A DNA stretch of 64,000 bases, from contig NC_134122.1 in the NCBI RefSeq assembly GCF_040939455.1, positions 31,662,001 through 31,726,000 of the forward strand, read 5' to 3'. The position numbers and the translations under genes are program-made. The notes beneath the pieces are model-generated. The model did not search any database. It had not been told where the DNA came from and was given only the letters and a program-made list of their open reading frames with translations. This DNA comes from Microcebus murinus (taxonomy: Eukaryota; Chordata; Mammalia; Primates; Cheirogaleidae). Each line of letters begins with the position of its first letter. Position 1 is the stretch's first letter. Of the stretch, positions 1-9,814 are shown in pieces.

Positions 1-505
1 TGCGGACACCACCTGACTAGTTCCAAAACATCCCAGGACCCCAAAAGGAGACCCCAGCCCATGAGAAGGGCTTCTCTCTCCTCCCCTCCCCCACACCCAG
101 GACAACCACTCATTTACTTTCTATCTCCATAGCTTTGCCCGTTCTGGACATTTAATGCAAATGGAATGACACAATCTGCAGCCTTTTATGTCTAGCGTCT
201 CTCACTTAGCGTAATGCTTTCACGGCCCATCTAGTATCGTAGGTATCAGCACTTGGTTCCTTTTTATGGCCAAATAATACTCCATTGTGTGGAGGGACCA
301 CATTTTCCTGATCTGCTCATCTGCTGATGGACACGTGGGTTGTTTCTGCCTTTTGGCTGTTGTGAGTGATGCTGCGGTGAACACTGCACGGCCCCGTCAC
401 ACCTGTTTTCAGTTCCTTGGGGCACATGTGTAGGAGTGGAGCGCTAGGCCACATGGTAATTCTGTGTCTCATTTTGGGGGGAACTGCCAAACTCTCTTGG
501 CTTTT
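1..505 (-). repeat. L1M-type LINE fragment
   Basis: The minus strand carries a mammalian-wide L1 3'-region. Recognisable stretches include the counterparts of TTTGCCCGTTCTGGACATTT, ATGGAATGACACAATCTG and TTTTTATGGCCAAATAATAC, familiar from L1 3' ends. It is highly diverged and has no intact frame. Confidence 0.8.
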
Positions 506-607
506 CTTATTTTTCGGAGTGATTTTAGGATCGGCGTATCTAGTTCCACAGACGTTAAAGCCTTGTTTGTGTATTCGTTAGTATTATATTACACTTACAA
601 ATTAACT

Positions 608-838
608 TGCAGTTTGAGACCAGCCTGGTCAACAGAGAAAGATACCGTCTTTACAAAAAATTTAAAAAATTAGCCGAGTGTGGTGGCATGCACCTGCAGT
701 CCTAGCTACTCGGGAGGCTGAGGCAGGAGGATCACTTGAGCCGGGAGTTGGAGGCTGCAGGGAGCTATGATCACACCCCTGCACTCTCCAGCCTGGGCGA
801 CAGAGTGAGACCTTGTCTCTAAAAAATCATTTAAAAAT
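608..838 (+). repeat. 5'-truncated AluJ-type element
   Basis: The copy begins within the left arm (TTTGAGACCAGCCTGG) and continues through TAGCTACTCGGGAGGCTGAG and CAGCCTGGGCGACAGAGTGA to an A/T-rich tail. It lacks the strepsirrhine-type linker, so it is an older, general primate Alu. Confidence 0.88.
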
Positions 839-1176
839 TTTTAATGAAAAAAATAAAAATACCAGGCACTTTGCATGCATTCTGTCCTTCATGGCCACTG
901 GGAGGGCCCAGAGTTGTATACACATGACTAGTGACCCGGGCACCATTATCGTCCCCGGTTTTCACTTAAGGAAACTAAAGCCATGACAAGTTACCAAGAC
1001 CACAGCATCAGATCCTCTTCTTAGAGTGGGTCACCCAGAGGGACAGCTGGTGGTGTCCATGGAGGCCACGTGTGGCCCCATCTTGGGACTCCCGCAGGAG
1101 GGCCGCACCCTTGCCTGCTGGCTAGCACTGTCGGCCCTGGAGCAGGGATGCGTCTCACCTCTCCCTTCTCCTCTAG

Positions 1177-1260
1177 GCCTGCAGGACAAGCTGAACAAGA
1201 GGGACAAAGAGGTGACAGCCTTGACGTCCCAGACCGAGATGCTCAGGGCCCAAGTAAGTG
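1177..1260 (+). CDS. CLIP2: CLIP2 coding exon (coiled coil), first in window
   Basis: A polypyrimidine tract ending in CTCTAG (AG at 1175-1176) precedes the exon. The first two bases complete a codon begun in the exon upstream; the exon then reads LQDKLNKRDKEVTALTSQTE and continues to AQVS plus one base. It is charged coiled coil, with leucines and hydrophobics at heptad spacing. Two GTAAGT donors lie in tandem at 1254 and 1261. Only the second keeps the frame with the next exon, giving ...AQVS-A-LESK..., so I set the exon end at 1260. Confidence 0.92.
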
Positions 1261-2146
1261 GTAAGTCTCCCTTCCGCAGGGCAGATGCGGGGGCTTTCGT
1301 GGGGGCCGTGCTTGGCGAGCATGGAGTGGGTCAGCGCCTGGGTCAGGGCCCCCTTCCCAACTCGGCTTTGAGAAGGAGGCTGCCTGGGCCTCGTCACTTG
1401 CGCTGGACACGCAGCTGGGTGGCCGCGAGTGGGAGTGTAGCCACCCCCACACAGTCCATCGTATAATGGGGCCCCCAGCCAGCTTCTCCCCCAGGGCCAG
1501 CTGTGTGTGCCCCATGGCCTGCAATTCCATGACACCGCCCTCTCTCTGGTCTTGACGACCTCCTGGTTTCTCATAGGCCACCTTGATACAGTCCCTCTGC
1601 CCCCGGCCCCTGGAAGAAACACCAGAGCTGATTTCAGAATTGGGGGAAGGACGCCGGCTGCAGCCAAGGGCAAGGCACGAGGAGGGGGAGCCTGGGGAGA
1701 GTCAGGGGTCTGGACTTGTGACTCTGTGACAAGAAGGCCCGCGGTGGCGTCCGTGAGGCGGCCCCTCCTGGGACGTGACCCCAGCCCCTCCTCTGTCCAG
1801 CCCTCCACATTCACGTGGCACAGTGGGTCCCGACAGAGGTCAGGGGACCTCACACTCCTCCCAGGCCAAGGAGAAGACATAGCTTTTCCTTGTCGGGACA
1901 AAGGTGTAAACACGACGTCCTCCAGGACGGGGCTGCTTCCCGCACCAGGGGGCCTCGCTCCGTGTCCTCCGGCTTGCTCTGCTTCCCTAGCTGCTCCCTC
2001 GGGCCCTGCTGCCTGCCTCTGAGAGGGACAGAGACCCAGAAAGCAGAATGTCATCCTCTGGGGAAAATCAGTGGCCTGCTGGGGCCCTGCCCCCAGGCAG
2101 GACAGATTCCCAAATGTTCCCGCCCTCTCCCTCCTGCCCACCCCAG

Positions 2147-2303
2147 CGCTGGAGAGCAAGTGCAAGTCGGGAGAGAAGAAGGCGGACGCCCTCCTCAAGG
2201 AGAAGCGGCGCCTGGAGGCCGAGCTGGAGGCCGTGTCCCGGAAGACCCACGACGCCTCGGGCCAGCTGGTCCTCCTGAGCCAGGAGCTGCTGCGGAAGGA
2301 GCG
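2147..2303 (+). CDS. CLIP2: CLIP2 coding exon (coiled coil)
   Basis: The acceptor is CCACCCCAG (AG 2145-2146) and the donor is GCG|GTGAGT (GT at 2304). The exon begins in phase 1 and ends in phase 2. It encodes LESKCKSGEKKADALLKEKR, then a Leu/Glu/Arg-rich coiled-coil segment ending LLSQELLRKE plus the first two bases of an arginine codon. The codons use G or C at most third positions, unlike the flanking intron. This segment belongs to the long rod that dimerises CLIP-115. Confidence 0.93.
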
Positions 2304-2605
2304 GTGAGTCCTGCAGGGCCGCCCGGCCCGCGCTGCGCCTGACCCCGGCCTGTGTTCTCCCGGGGCAGAGGGGACGGACCGGTGGGACAGGTGGCTGCTC
2401 ACCGGTGGTCACAGTGCTCTCCTCTGCCAAGCTCCAAGGAAGCGTCTGAAGCCTCAGCACGGTCTCCCAGCCAAGCTCCCAGGGAAGATTAATGCTCCCC
2501 AAGCCTTTTGGTCCCAGGGTCCCCTTTAAACTCTTAAAAATTATTGAGGGTCCCCAAAGAGCTTCCATTTGTTTATTCTACATTTGCCGTATTAGAAGTT
2601 AAAAC

Positions 2606-2838
2606 CAGCACTCTGGGAGGCTGAGGCGGGAGGATCGCTTGGGCCCAGGAGTTCGAGACCAGCCTGAGCAAGAGCAAGACCCCGTCTCCGCAAAAAATAG
2701 AAAACTTAGCCGGGTGTCGTGGCGCATGCCTGTAGCCCCAGCTACTTGGGATGCTGAGGCAGGAGGATCGCTTGGGCCCAGGAGTTTGAGATTCCACTGT
2801 ACTCTAACCGGCTCGACAGAGTGAGACTGGAATGACTC
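2606..2838 (+). repeat. Alu inserted in the hAT remnant
   Basis: The copy starts at CAGCACTCTGGGAGGCTGAG, lacks the first bases of the left arm, and runs through GTAGCCCCAGCTACTTGGGA to GACAGAGTGAGACTGG. The right arm is internally shortened. A GGAA-rich tail follows. Confidence 0.88.
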
Positions 2839-2844
2839 AAGAAA

Positions 2845-2884
2845 GAAAGGAAGGAAGGAAGGAAGGAAGGAAGGAGGGAAGGAA
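2845..2884 (+). repeat. (GGAA)n microsatellite at Alu tail
   Basis: Imperfect AAGGAAGG repeats of about 40 bases follow the Alu. It probably grew from the Alu A-tail. GGAA runs can bind ETS factors, but there is no evidence for that here. Confidence 0.9.
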
Positions 2885-4079
2885 ACTGAGAAATTTAAAG
2901 ATATTTATTAATCCATTTAAAAATAATAAGCCAATTACATGTAATGTGGATAATATGCTTTTGATAAGAAGTAGCTATTTTCCAAAACACAAACTATTTA
3001 GTCCAAAGAGTGGCATTGTTTTACATCTTTGCAAATTTCTTAAATGTTGGACCTAATATAAGATAGCTGGATTCTTGTGTCTTCTGCGTTCAGCGTTTGT
3101 GAGTTGTCGTTCTGGTTGAAGTGTGTTATGAAAATCTGACCTTATGTGGATATGTAATTGGAAAAGGGAGGAGTATTTTAATATCCTTTTCAGATAATTA
3201 TTAGTATGTCACATAGCCTCAGGAAAAAATCCATTTATGCTCAAGAGAAATGACAATGAAAATAGTTTTTTTATTATTATGAAAATAGTTTTGACCCATG
3301 GGCCCCTGAAAAGGTCATGGGGACCTGTTGGGGGTTCCCCAGACCACACTTTGAGAACCACTGGGCTATATATAGTCCATAGACGTGGCTTGTGTGATCC
3401 ATAGGAAGCTTAAAAATGAGACAAGCATTTAAAAACCAGAAAATGCCCCATAAAATCCAGCTTTCTCCAGATTCCCTTAAAACATTGGAAGATCTGACAA
3501 CACCGGGCTGACTTCTAGCATGGCAGCCACCAGCCATTGCTGGGGTGCTCCTGCCCCTCGGGGTCTCCCCAGTTCCTCACCCCTTCATTGTTTTTCTTAC
3601 GTGGTTCCCAGCCCTGCCAGCTTTGAGCTTCATGCTTCAGCCCTGGGTGAGAGCAATCTCTGTGAAGCACAAACGTGCTTTTGTGAAGGAAACGCTGCCT
3701 CCTCCCGTACAGGTTGGGAATTTCTCTGCTAGATTTGCTTCTACTCTAGCAGCTCTCTAGAAAGTGCGGCCCTGCCCAGGAAGGGGTTAAATAGATGTGA
3801 TGAGGCAACTTGGGAACATTCCAGAGCCCTCTGCAGAAGCTGCCTTCTCCAGCACAACCAATCATTGGGGCTCCACTGCCTTCTCCCTCCCTTCCAGTCT
3901 TCTGTCCCAAGTGGAAATTTTATTCCTGGTGCTCAAGCCAGTCTCGCCTTCCCCCAGGAGTCTCTCTGGACAGTCCTGGCGCAGGGATGCCCCTTCCCGA
4001 GTCCCAGCAGGATTCACTGGACGTTTTGGTCTTCCATCAGCTGTCTGGATTTTTCTCATCCTCAGCGACGTTTCTGCTT

Positions 4080-4300
4080 TCCTAGCGCCTGGCCTTGGGC
4101 CGTCTCCCTGCTGTCAGCAGGCTCATTCCTTCTTCCAGCTCTGTCACTGTGTGATTCCCCCCTTCTGGAATACCGTCCTCTGTTTGGTCATTTCATTAAG
4201 TTCAGTCCATTCTTCCAGGCTTAGCTCACAGTCCACCTCCTTCTTAAACCCTTTCTTGATTGATGTAGGCCACAGAGGCTCTTCCACATTCCTGAGGTGC
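4080..4300 (+). repeat. L2 LINE fragment
   Basis: The stretch resembles the 3' part of L2: CTTCTGGAATACCGTCCTCT, then CACCTCCTTCTTAAACCCTT. It is ancient and diverged. Boundaries are approximate. Confidence 0.6.
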
Positions 4301-4946
4301 TTAGGGTGGGGGTGGGAGCTCAGCTAGGAATGCTTTGGCGACAATAACATAATATCCATCAAACAGCAGATTAAACTAGTAGAGATTCCCTTTCCTCAGG
4401 TGACAAGAAATTTGGAGGTAGCTGTGATTAGAGCTTGGTACAGAGGCTCAGGGTCTTAGTACCAAGACCTATGTGGTTCTCCTTGCCACTCCTTCATGGT
4501 TGCAAGATGGCTGCTGAAGCTCCAGCCATCACATTCTAACAGGAAGGAAGAGGAAAGGGAAGGGGATGGTGCCAGCCGATTTCTACTGCTGGAAACTACC
4601 CATGGCCACCTAGTAAGGGAGTTTTCCCGTCTTTGATAGTGGATGCAGGCACTTCTAAGGTGAATATTTTGGTGGTTTGGTTTTTTAAATTTTTAATTAA
4701 AAAATTTATTTTCTTTTTTAAAAACACTTGAAAAGCTTTTAGGAAAAGCCAAGTCCTCCGGACTGTCCCATTCCCAAACCCTGGCCTGTGGGCTGTGGTC
4801 AGATGTTTCCACTGTGGCCCTTGTGGGACAGGTGCTAATGCCAGTGCCCCCACGCTGGGGTGGTCAGTGTGCGGGTCCTTGGCACACTGCCGGGGCGTGG
4901 GAGCTGGGGCAGGGCTGACTGTGGCTGTTCTGTCCCCGACCGCCAG

Positions 4947-5106
4947 GAGCCTGAACGAGCTGCGAGTACTGCTGCTGGAAGCCAACCGCCACTCCCCGGG
5001 GCCCGAGAGGGACCTGAGCCGCGAGGTGCACAAGGCTGAGTGGCGGATCAAGGAGCAGAAGCTCAAGGACGACATCCGGGGCCTGCGAGAAAAGCTGACG
5101 GGGCTG
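4947..5106 (+). CDS. CLIP2: CLIP2 coding exon (coiled coil)
   Basis: The acceptor is CCGCCAG (AG 4945-4946) and the donor is CTG|GTACGC (GT at 5107), a weaker but acceptable match. The first base finishes the split arginine codon. The exon then reads SLNELRVLLLEANRHSPGPE, RDLSREVHKAEWRIKEQKLK and on to EKLTGL. A short proline-glycine break (HSPGPE) interrupts the coiled coil, so a hinge there is likely. The exon ends in phase 0. Confidence 0.93.
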
Positions 5107-6164
5107 GTACGCAGGGACGGGGCGGCCTGGGGGTGGGGGGCCCTGCTGTCAGGCCATGGAGACTGGTGACCTCCTGGGTGACCCCAAGGACAGCCAAGTC
5201 GCAGGAGGATTTAAAAACGCCCTGGGATCAGAGGCACGGTCAGCAACGTGGCAGGCGGAAGGGCGCTGGGCAGCCCGTTTTGCAGATGTCGTGGCTGGTT
5301 ATGTGGCAGTCTGTGGGTGCAGCTGGGGGTGGGCCCTGGCCCTCAGGGTTCAGGCTAAGGGGCACCACTCTGGCCGCTCACGCAGACTGGGTGTGGTGTC
5401 ACTGGGCCCAGCCGCCCTGCTGGCTTTCCTGTCCCGGCATGTCTGGCCACAGGGGTTTGGTTCCAGCACCCTCCGTGGTCCTCGTGGCTCTGCGATCTGA
5501 GAATGACTCAGGAGAAGACTTGGCCTTGGGGCTGGCGGGGACTGGGGAGTTCTGAACCCCCTGGGGCTTTCCCAGAGCCACGTGGGAGGTGGGCAGTTCT
5601 GGGCTCAGCCTCCTCCCCAGGGGCACAGGTGGGTCAAGTTTACGTGCACATCCCCGCCCCCAGGGCAGCCTCCCGTCTGCTCCCTGCACTGCGCCCAGCG
5701 CCAAGGGGGTACTGGGGAGAGCGTGGTGGGTGGGCCGAACCACCCAAGGGGAGGAGGGCTCTGTGAGGACAGGCTTGGCTAAAGGGTCAGGGTGGGCAGG
5801 GCCGTGCAGCACATGGGGGATTGGGGACTGGGTTCACGTGGCCAAGGATGGCCAAGGAGAGGGCCACCTGGGCAGGCGCAGCTCTGGGTGCCCTGGTGGG
5901 GCGGCTGTGGAGGGAGGACAGCCCTGTAGGACAGTGGGGGGTGATGTAAGAAGGAAAGGAGGGAGGGGCCTGGATTTCGGGACCTGGAGATCATGGAGCG
6001 TCCAGCAGAGCCTGGGAGTTCAGGGCAGGGGACCTGCAGGGAGGGAGAGAGGCCGAGGGACATCCGGGTGACGCCCAGGCCTGGACCCAGAGATGCGGTG
6101 GGGCCGGACTTTCCTGCCTGGAGGTAAGACCACCCCCCCATCACACACATCACACGCATTCTCT

Positions 6165-6205
6165 CGCACACACACGTGTGTGCACGTGCACGTGTGCACA
6201 CACGC
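6165..6205. repeat. Alternating purine-pyrimidine tract (CA/CG/TG)
   Basis: Every step from 6165 to 6205 alternates pyrimidine and purine, 41 bases without a break, with CACGTG palindromes inside. It lies just upstream of the CLIP2 exon that begins at 6231. Confidence 0.9.
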
Positions 6206-6230
6206 TCTTCCACGCTCCCACTGCTTCCAG

Positions 6231-6416
6231 GACAGAGAGAAGTCCCTGTCGGACCAGAGGCGCTACTCCCTCATCGACCCGTCCTCGGCGCCCGAGCTCC
6301 TGCGGCTGCAGCACCAGCTGATGAGCACGGAGGACACGCTGCGGGACGCGCTGGACCAGGCTCAGCAGGTGGAGAAGCTCATGGAGGCCATGAGGAGCTG
6401 CCCGGACAAGGCCCAG
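6231..6416 (+). CDS. CLIP2: CLIP2 coding exon (distal coiled coil)
   Basis: The acceptor is CTGCTTCCAG (6221-6230) and the donor is GCCCAG|GTGAGC. The 186-base, phase-0 exon encodes 62 residues starting DREKSLSDQRRYSLIDPSS. A helical segment with leucines follows (PELLRLQHQLMSTEDTLRD to VEKLMEAMRSCPDKAQ). The RRYSLID stretch is a basic-Ser context that could be phosphorylated, which is inference only. A perfectly alternating purine-pyrimidine tract ends 25 bases upstream of the exon. Confidence 0.94.
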
Positions 6417-6670
6417 GTGAGCCACGGGCCGGGCCGGGTGACCAGGAGGGGCCCTCGGGCTGAAGGGAGCGGGGAGGAGGCCCTGCCTTCTGGGAGGCCA
6501 GGCCAAGGGGTCACGGCTGTGCCCTGAGGAGCTCAGACTGAGAGGCGTGGCCCTGGGGGGGGTCCCTGGAGCCCACGTCGGTCCCACTGGGGAGACCTCG
6601 CCACCTAGTGGGCGAACCAGGAACTGCTGCCTGGTGCACCTCGCTCAGCGTCTCCTGCCGACTTTTCCAG

Positions 6671-6733
6671 ACCATCGGCAATTCCGGTTCTGCAAACGGC
6701 ATCCACCAGCAAGACGAGGCTCACAAACCGGCG
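6671..6733 (+). CDS. CLIP2: CLIP2 penultimate coding exon (C-terminal tail)
   Basis: The acceptor is CTTTTCCAG (6662-6670) and the donor is GCG|GTAAGG. The 63-base exon reads TIGNSGSANGIHQQDEAHKPA and is in phase 0 at both ends. It leaves the coiled coil for a polar, probably disordered tail. TIGNSGSANGIHQQD is the most diagnostic stretch for CLIP-115. The human tail as I recall it has KAQKQE where this sequence has EAHKPA, so the last residues diverge. If the following intron were retained, the frame would run to a TGA at 6794-6796. Confidence 0.92.
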
Positions 6734-6927
6734 GTAAGGGGCGCCCTGGCCTCCCCAGGCCCTCCCGTGCAGGCACCTCTCTGGGGAAAACCCTGAAAAG
6801 CCACTAAAACCGCAGACAAAGCTGCAGCGCGCCAGAAGCTTTACAGTGGGGCCACGGAGGAGGGGCTGGGCGGTCAGACTGATTCGTTTGTGGGCCTCGG
6901 TACCTTCCCTATTGTTGTAGAGCATCA

Positions 6928-7216
6928 CATGCCTGTCTTAGTCCGCTTAGTGCTGCTATAAAGGAATACCTGAGGCCGGGTGATTTACAAAGAAAAGAGT
7001 TATTTAGCTCTTGGTTGTGCTGGCTGGAAGGTTCCAGATAGGGCATCTGGCGAGGGCCTCCGGAAGCTTCCACCGAGGCAGAAGGCAAAGGGGGTCAGCC
7101 GCATGCAGAGATCATGTGGCCAGAGAGGAAGGGGGAGCAGGTGCCAGGCTCTTTTTAACAACCAGCTCTCGAGGTGACTAATTTAAAGAGCAAGAACTCA
7201 GCCAGCCATCCAGACT
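6928..7216 (-). repeat. MaLR-type LTR fragment (MLT1/MST-like)
   Basis: The + strand starts CTTAGTCCGCTTAGTGCTGC followed by ATACCTGAGGCCGGGTGATT, the inverse of the 3' end of MaLR LTRs. It continues with GAGGGCCTCCGGAAGCTTCC and AACAACCAGCTCTCG. Old and truncated. Confidence 0.7.
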
Positions 7217-7314
7217 GTAGCAATGCCAATGTGGAAACTCTGGAAAAAATTGCAAAAATGTGTGAAGAAGAAATGTTCACCAGTGGCCCTCCTGCTCAGA
7301 AACGACCTGGCCTG

Positions 7315-7662
<348 letters not shown>

Positions 7663-8289
7663 AACGAACTGTCCTGGGAACCCTGGTGTCCTCTAAGCAG
7701 TCTCCTTCCTGAACTTCCCCAAGCGTGGGTGTGCGGGTGTGTGTGGATGTCTGTACTTGCTGACATTTATCCGGAACCCCCAAATCGGTACTGTCGGTAC
7801 TGTCATGGTCATTCGCACCTGGGCACAGAGAGGCCAAAACTTGAGCTGCCCCATGTGCACTCCCTGAGGTCGAACAAGGCAGCTCTCACGCTATAAGCAA
7901 GGGTCCCTCTCGCAGTCTGTGCAGTGCCACGTTTCCACATTTCTGTGCTTTCTGTGGGTGATCTTGCTGTTGAACGTGGTCCAGTGCTGTCCAGCGTTCG
8001 TCCACACAGGCCGCTGTCCCATGCCTTGCAGAGACAACACGTATGTGCTAGATAAGCTCCGTTCAGGCGTGGGCTGTCATGTCGTTGGCCACGAGTTCAG
8101 TGTTGATGAATCAACCAGAGATGCTAAATGCAGCGACTTTAAACAGAAGTGCACGTGAAACGAGGTTGTGTTTTGATCGGTTGATGAACGCGTGATTAGA
8201 GGCTCGCAAGACTCTAGCCCTATGTTCTCACTGGAAGCAATGGGTCAGTGTTCCGTGATGACTTTCTGGAATATAACTGCTGCAGATAA

Positions 8290-8870
8290 CAAGAATCATC
8301 ATTGTATGTGTGTGCATATACATATCTGGGTCTATATATTAAGTTTTTATTTAAAAATCATTTCAAACTTACAAACTAGAATCAAAGTAGTGCATAGAAC
8401 ATTGTATAATGTATACCATTGACCGTATACCATGTTGTTAATATGTTGTCGTTACCCTTTGCTGTCTCTGTGTGGATATGTGTGTATACTAATACAATTT
8501 TTCTGAACCAGTTGGGTATAATTGCATGTGTCATGGCCCCAAACACTGCAGTCCCTGTTCCCTGAGGGAAGGACAGGCTTTCACATAACCACAGTAGTTA
8601 CCAACCTCAGTAAGTGTAACATCGATACGAGATTTGCATCTAATCGGCTCTCTGAGCTCCAGTGTTTTCCGTTTGCCCAATACTGTCTCCAGGACTCTAG
8701 TTTCTAACTGCAGGATCCAGTCTAGTGTTAAGTCGTCGTATGACATCTCGTCATTGCGTCTCTTTGGTCTTGTTTGGTCTGGAACATTTCCTCTACTTCT
8801 CTTCGATTTTTATGACATTGATTTTTTGTCTGACATAATCAAGTTTTATTAAGTCAGCACATTTAAAAAG
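8290..8870 (+). repeat. Old L1-like AT-rich fragment
   Basis: The block contains ATTTCAAACTTACAAACTAG, CATAACCACAGTAGTTACC and CAGGACTCTAGTTTCTAACT, phrases I associate with ancient L1M 3' regions. A related block occurs near 13.7-14.2 kb. Family assignment is tentative. Confidence 0.5.
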
Positions 8871-9802
8871 TGTGTCATGGGGTGGAGACAAAGGCTTAGG
8901 CGTTAAAATATACACATATATAAGCAAGTACCTCTCCATGTTGCCAGGACTGAAATCACCACTTGCAGATCTGTCTCGAGTACAGGGGACATGAACACCT
9001 ACCGGAGCCAATGAACTAGGCTGGGGGGTGGGGGGAGCGGATGACCACTCATGACAACATAAATGGGCCAGGGGGGTGTGGGTGGACAGTCCCCTATCCA
9101 GAACCCATAATCTAGTTGGCAATGAGATGAGGAAACCATATGATTCAGACATAAAGGCAGAAAAATAATGTCACTCCCAAAGTGCACGAGTGAACCACAG
9201 ACACTGGCCAAGGGGATATGACCACATACTCTGATCCCAGAACTTAAGGACAGGGTACCGTTCCCACACGGTGCAGGGGTAGGCGAAGAATCACCCCTGT
9301 TCTGGGACTGCAAAGCAAGTGCCCTAAGATGCAGCCCTAAGGGGCTCAGTGCACCCTCCCCCCCCCCCCGCCAGGCTTACTGAGGCCAGGAGCAGAGACA
9401 GCCCCAAGCCCCCTCAGAAGTCCCCTCAGTCTCAGCCAGAGCCACCTGTACTCCTTGCACCTGTGTCCCCAACCCACACACTCCCCTATCTGGCGTGGGG
9501 CGGTGGCTCCCGGTCCAGCTCCATCCGCCCACCAGAGCTGGCTGTGTAGGACTGAGACTCCCGTGACACAGGGAGATGTCACCCAAGCTGGGGATTTGAC
9601 ACAGTTCCCCATCTTCTGGGGCTGGAATGTTTGATCTGGGGGGGAGGGGAAAGAAAGCAATGGTGGGGTCAGCCTTGGGCCCCCACCCCCAGGGGCTGGC
9701 ATGACCCCAGGGGTGGGTGCCACGGCCTGAGCCCTGGCAACCCTGCGACTGTTCCCCAGGGCTCTTGGGGACACTTGCTGACCAAGCCCTTGCTCTCTCT
9801 AG

Positions 9803-9814
9803 GACAAGCACTGA
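9803..9814 (+). CDS. CLIP2: CLIP2 terminal coding micro-segment, Asp-Lys-His-stop
   Basis: After the acceptor CTCTCTCTAG (AG 9801-9802) the reading frame carries only GAC AAG CAC TGA. These three codons match the DKH end of CLIP-115, and the phase-0 join with the previous exon makes them in frame. The same exon continues without a break into the long 3' UTR. Because the coding part is so short, ORF-based gene finders would miss it and might extend the previous exon into the intron instead. Confidence 0.9.
   Translation, partial: DKH

Larger units (their letters stand above)
1..1176 (+). other. CLIP2: CLIP2 intron (partial)
   Basis: This is intron sequence before the first exon seen. Positions 1 to about 505 are an old L1 in minus orientation, about 608-838 a 5'-truncated AluJ-type copy. 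I recognise nothing in the rest, and the last 150 bases become GC-rich toward the exon. Confidence 0.8.
2495..3362. mobile_element. hAT-Charlie-like DNA transposon remnant, split by an Alu
   Basis: The right end reads CCACACTTTGAGAACCACTG, the inverted terminal end typical of Charlie elements. The left end holds a diverged inverse (GCCTTTTGGTCCCAGGGTCC). AT-rich internal sequence lies on both sides of an Alu at about 2606-2838. No transposase frame remains. The exact family is not assigned. Confidence 0.6.
2304..4946 (+). other. CLIP2: CLIP2 intron with hAT, Alu and L2 insertions
   Basis: The interval between two coding exons holds a hAT-Charlie-like element (about 2495-3362) split by an Alu with a GGAA-repeat tail, and an L2 fragment (about 4080-4300). 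Sequence from 4330 to 4740 looks like an old degraded repeat that I cannot classify. No coding exon is supported. Confidence 0.75.

Noticed and set aside
1254..1259. Upstream GTAAGT as the main exon donor
   Set aside because: Using it shifts the frame of the following exon; the donor at 1261 gives the CLIP-115 sequence.
1173..2402. Minus-strand open frame of 409 codons opposite CLIP2 exons
   Set aside because: It is a shadow of GC-rich coding exons and flanks on the other strand. The + strand has splice signals and a recognisable protein.
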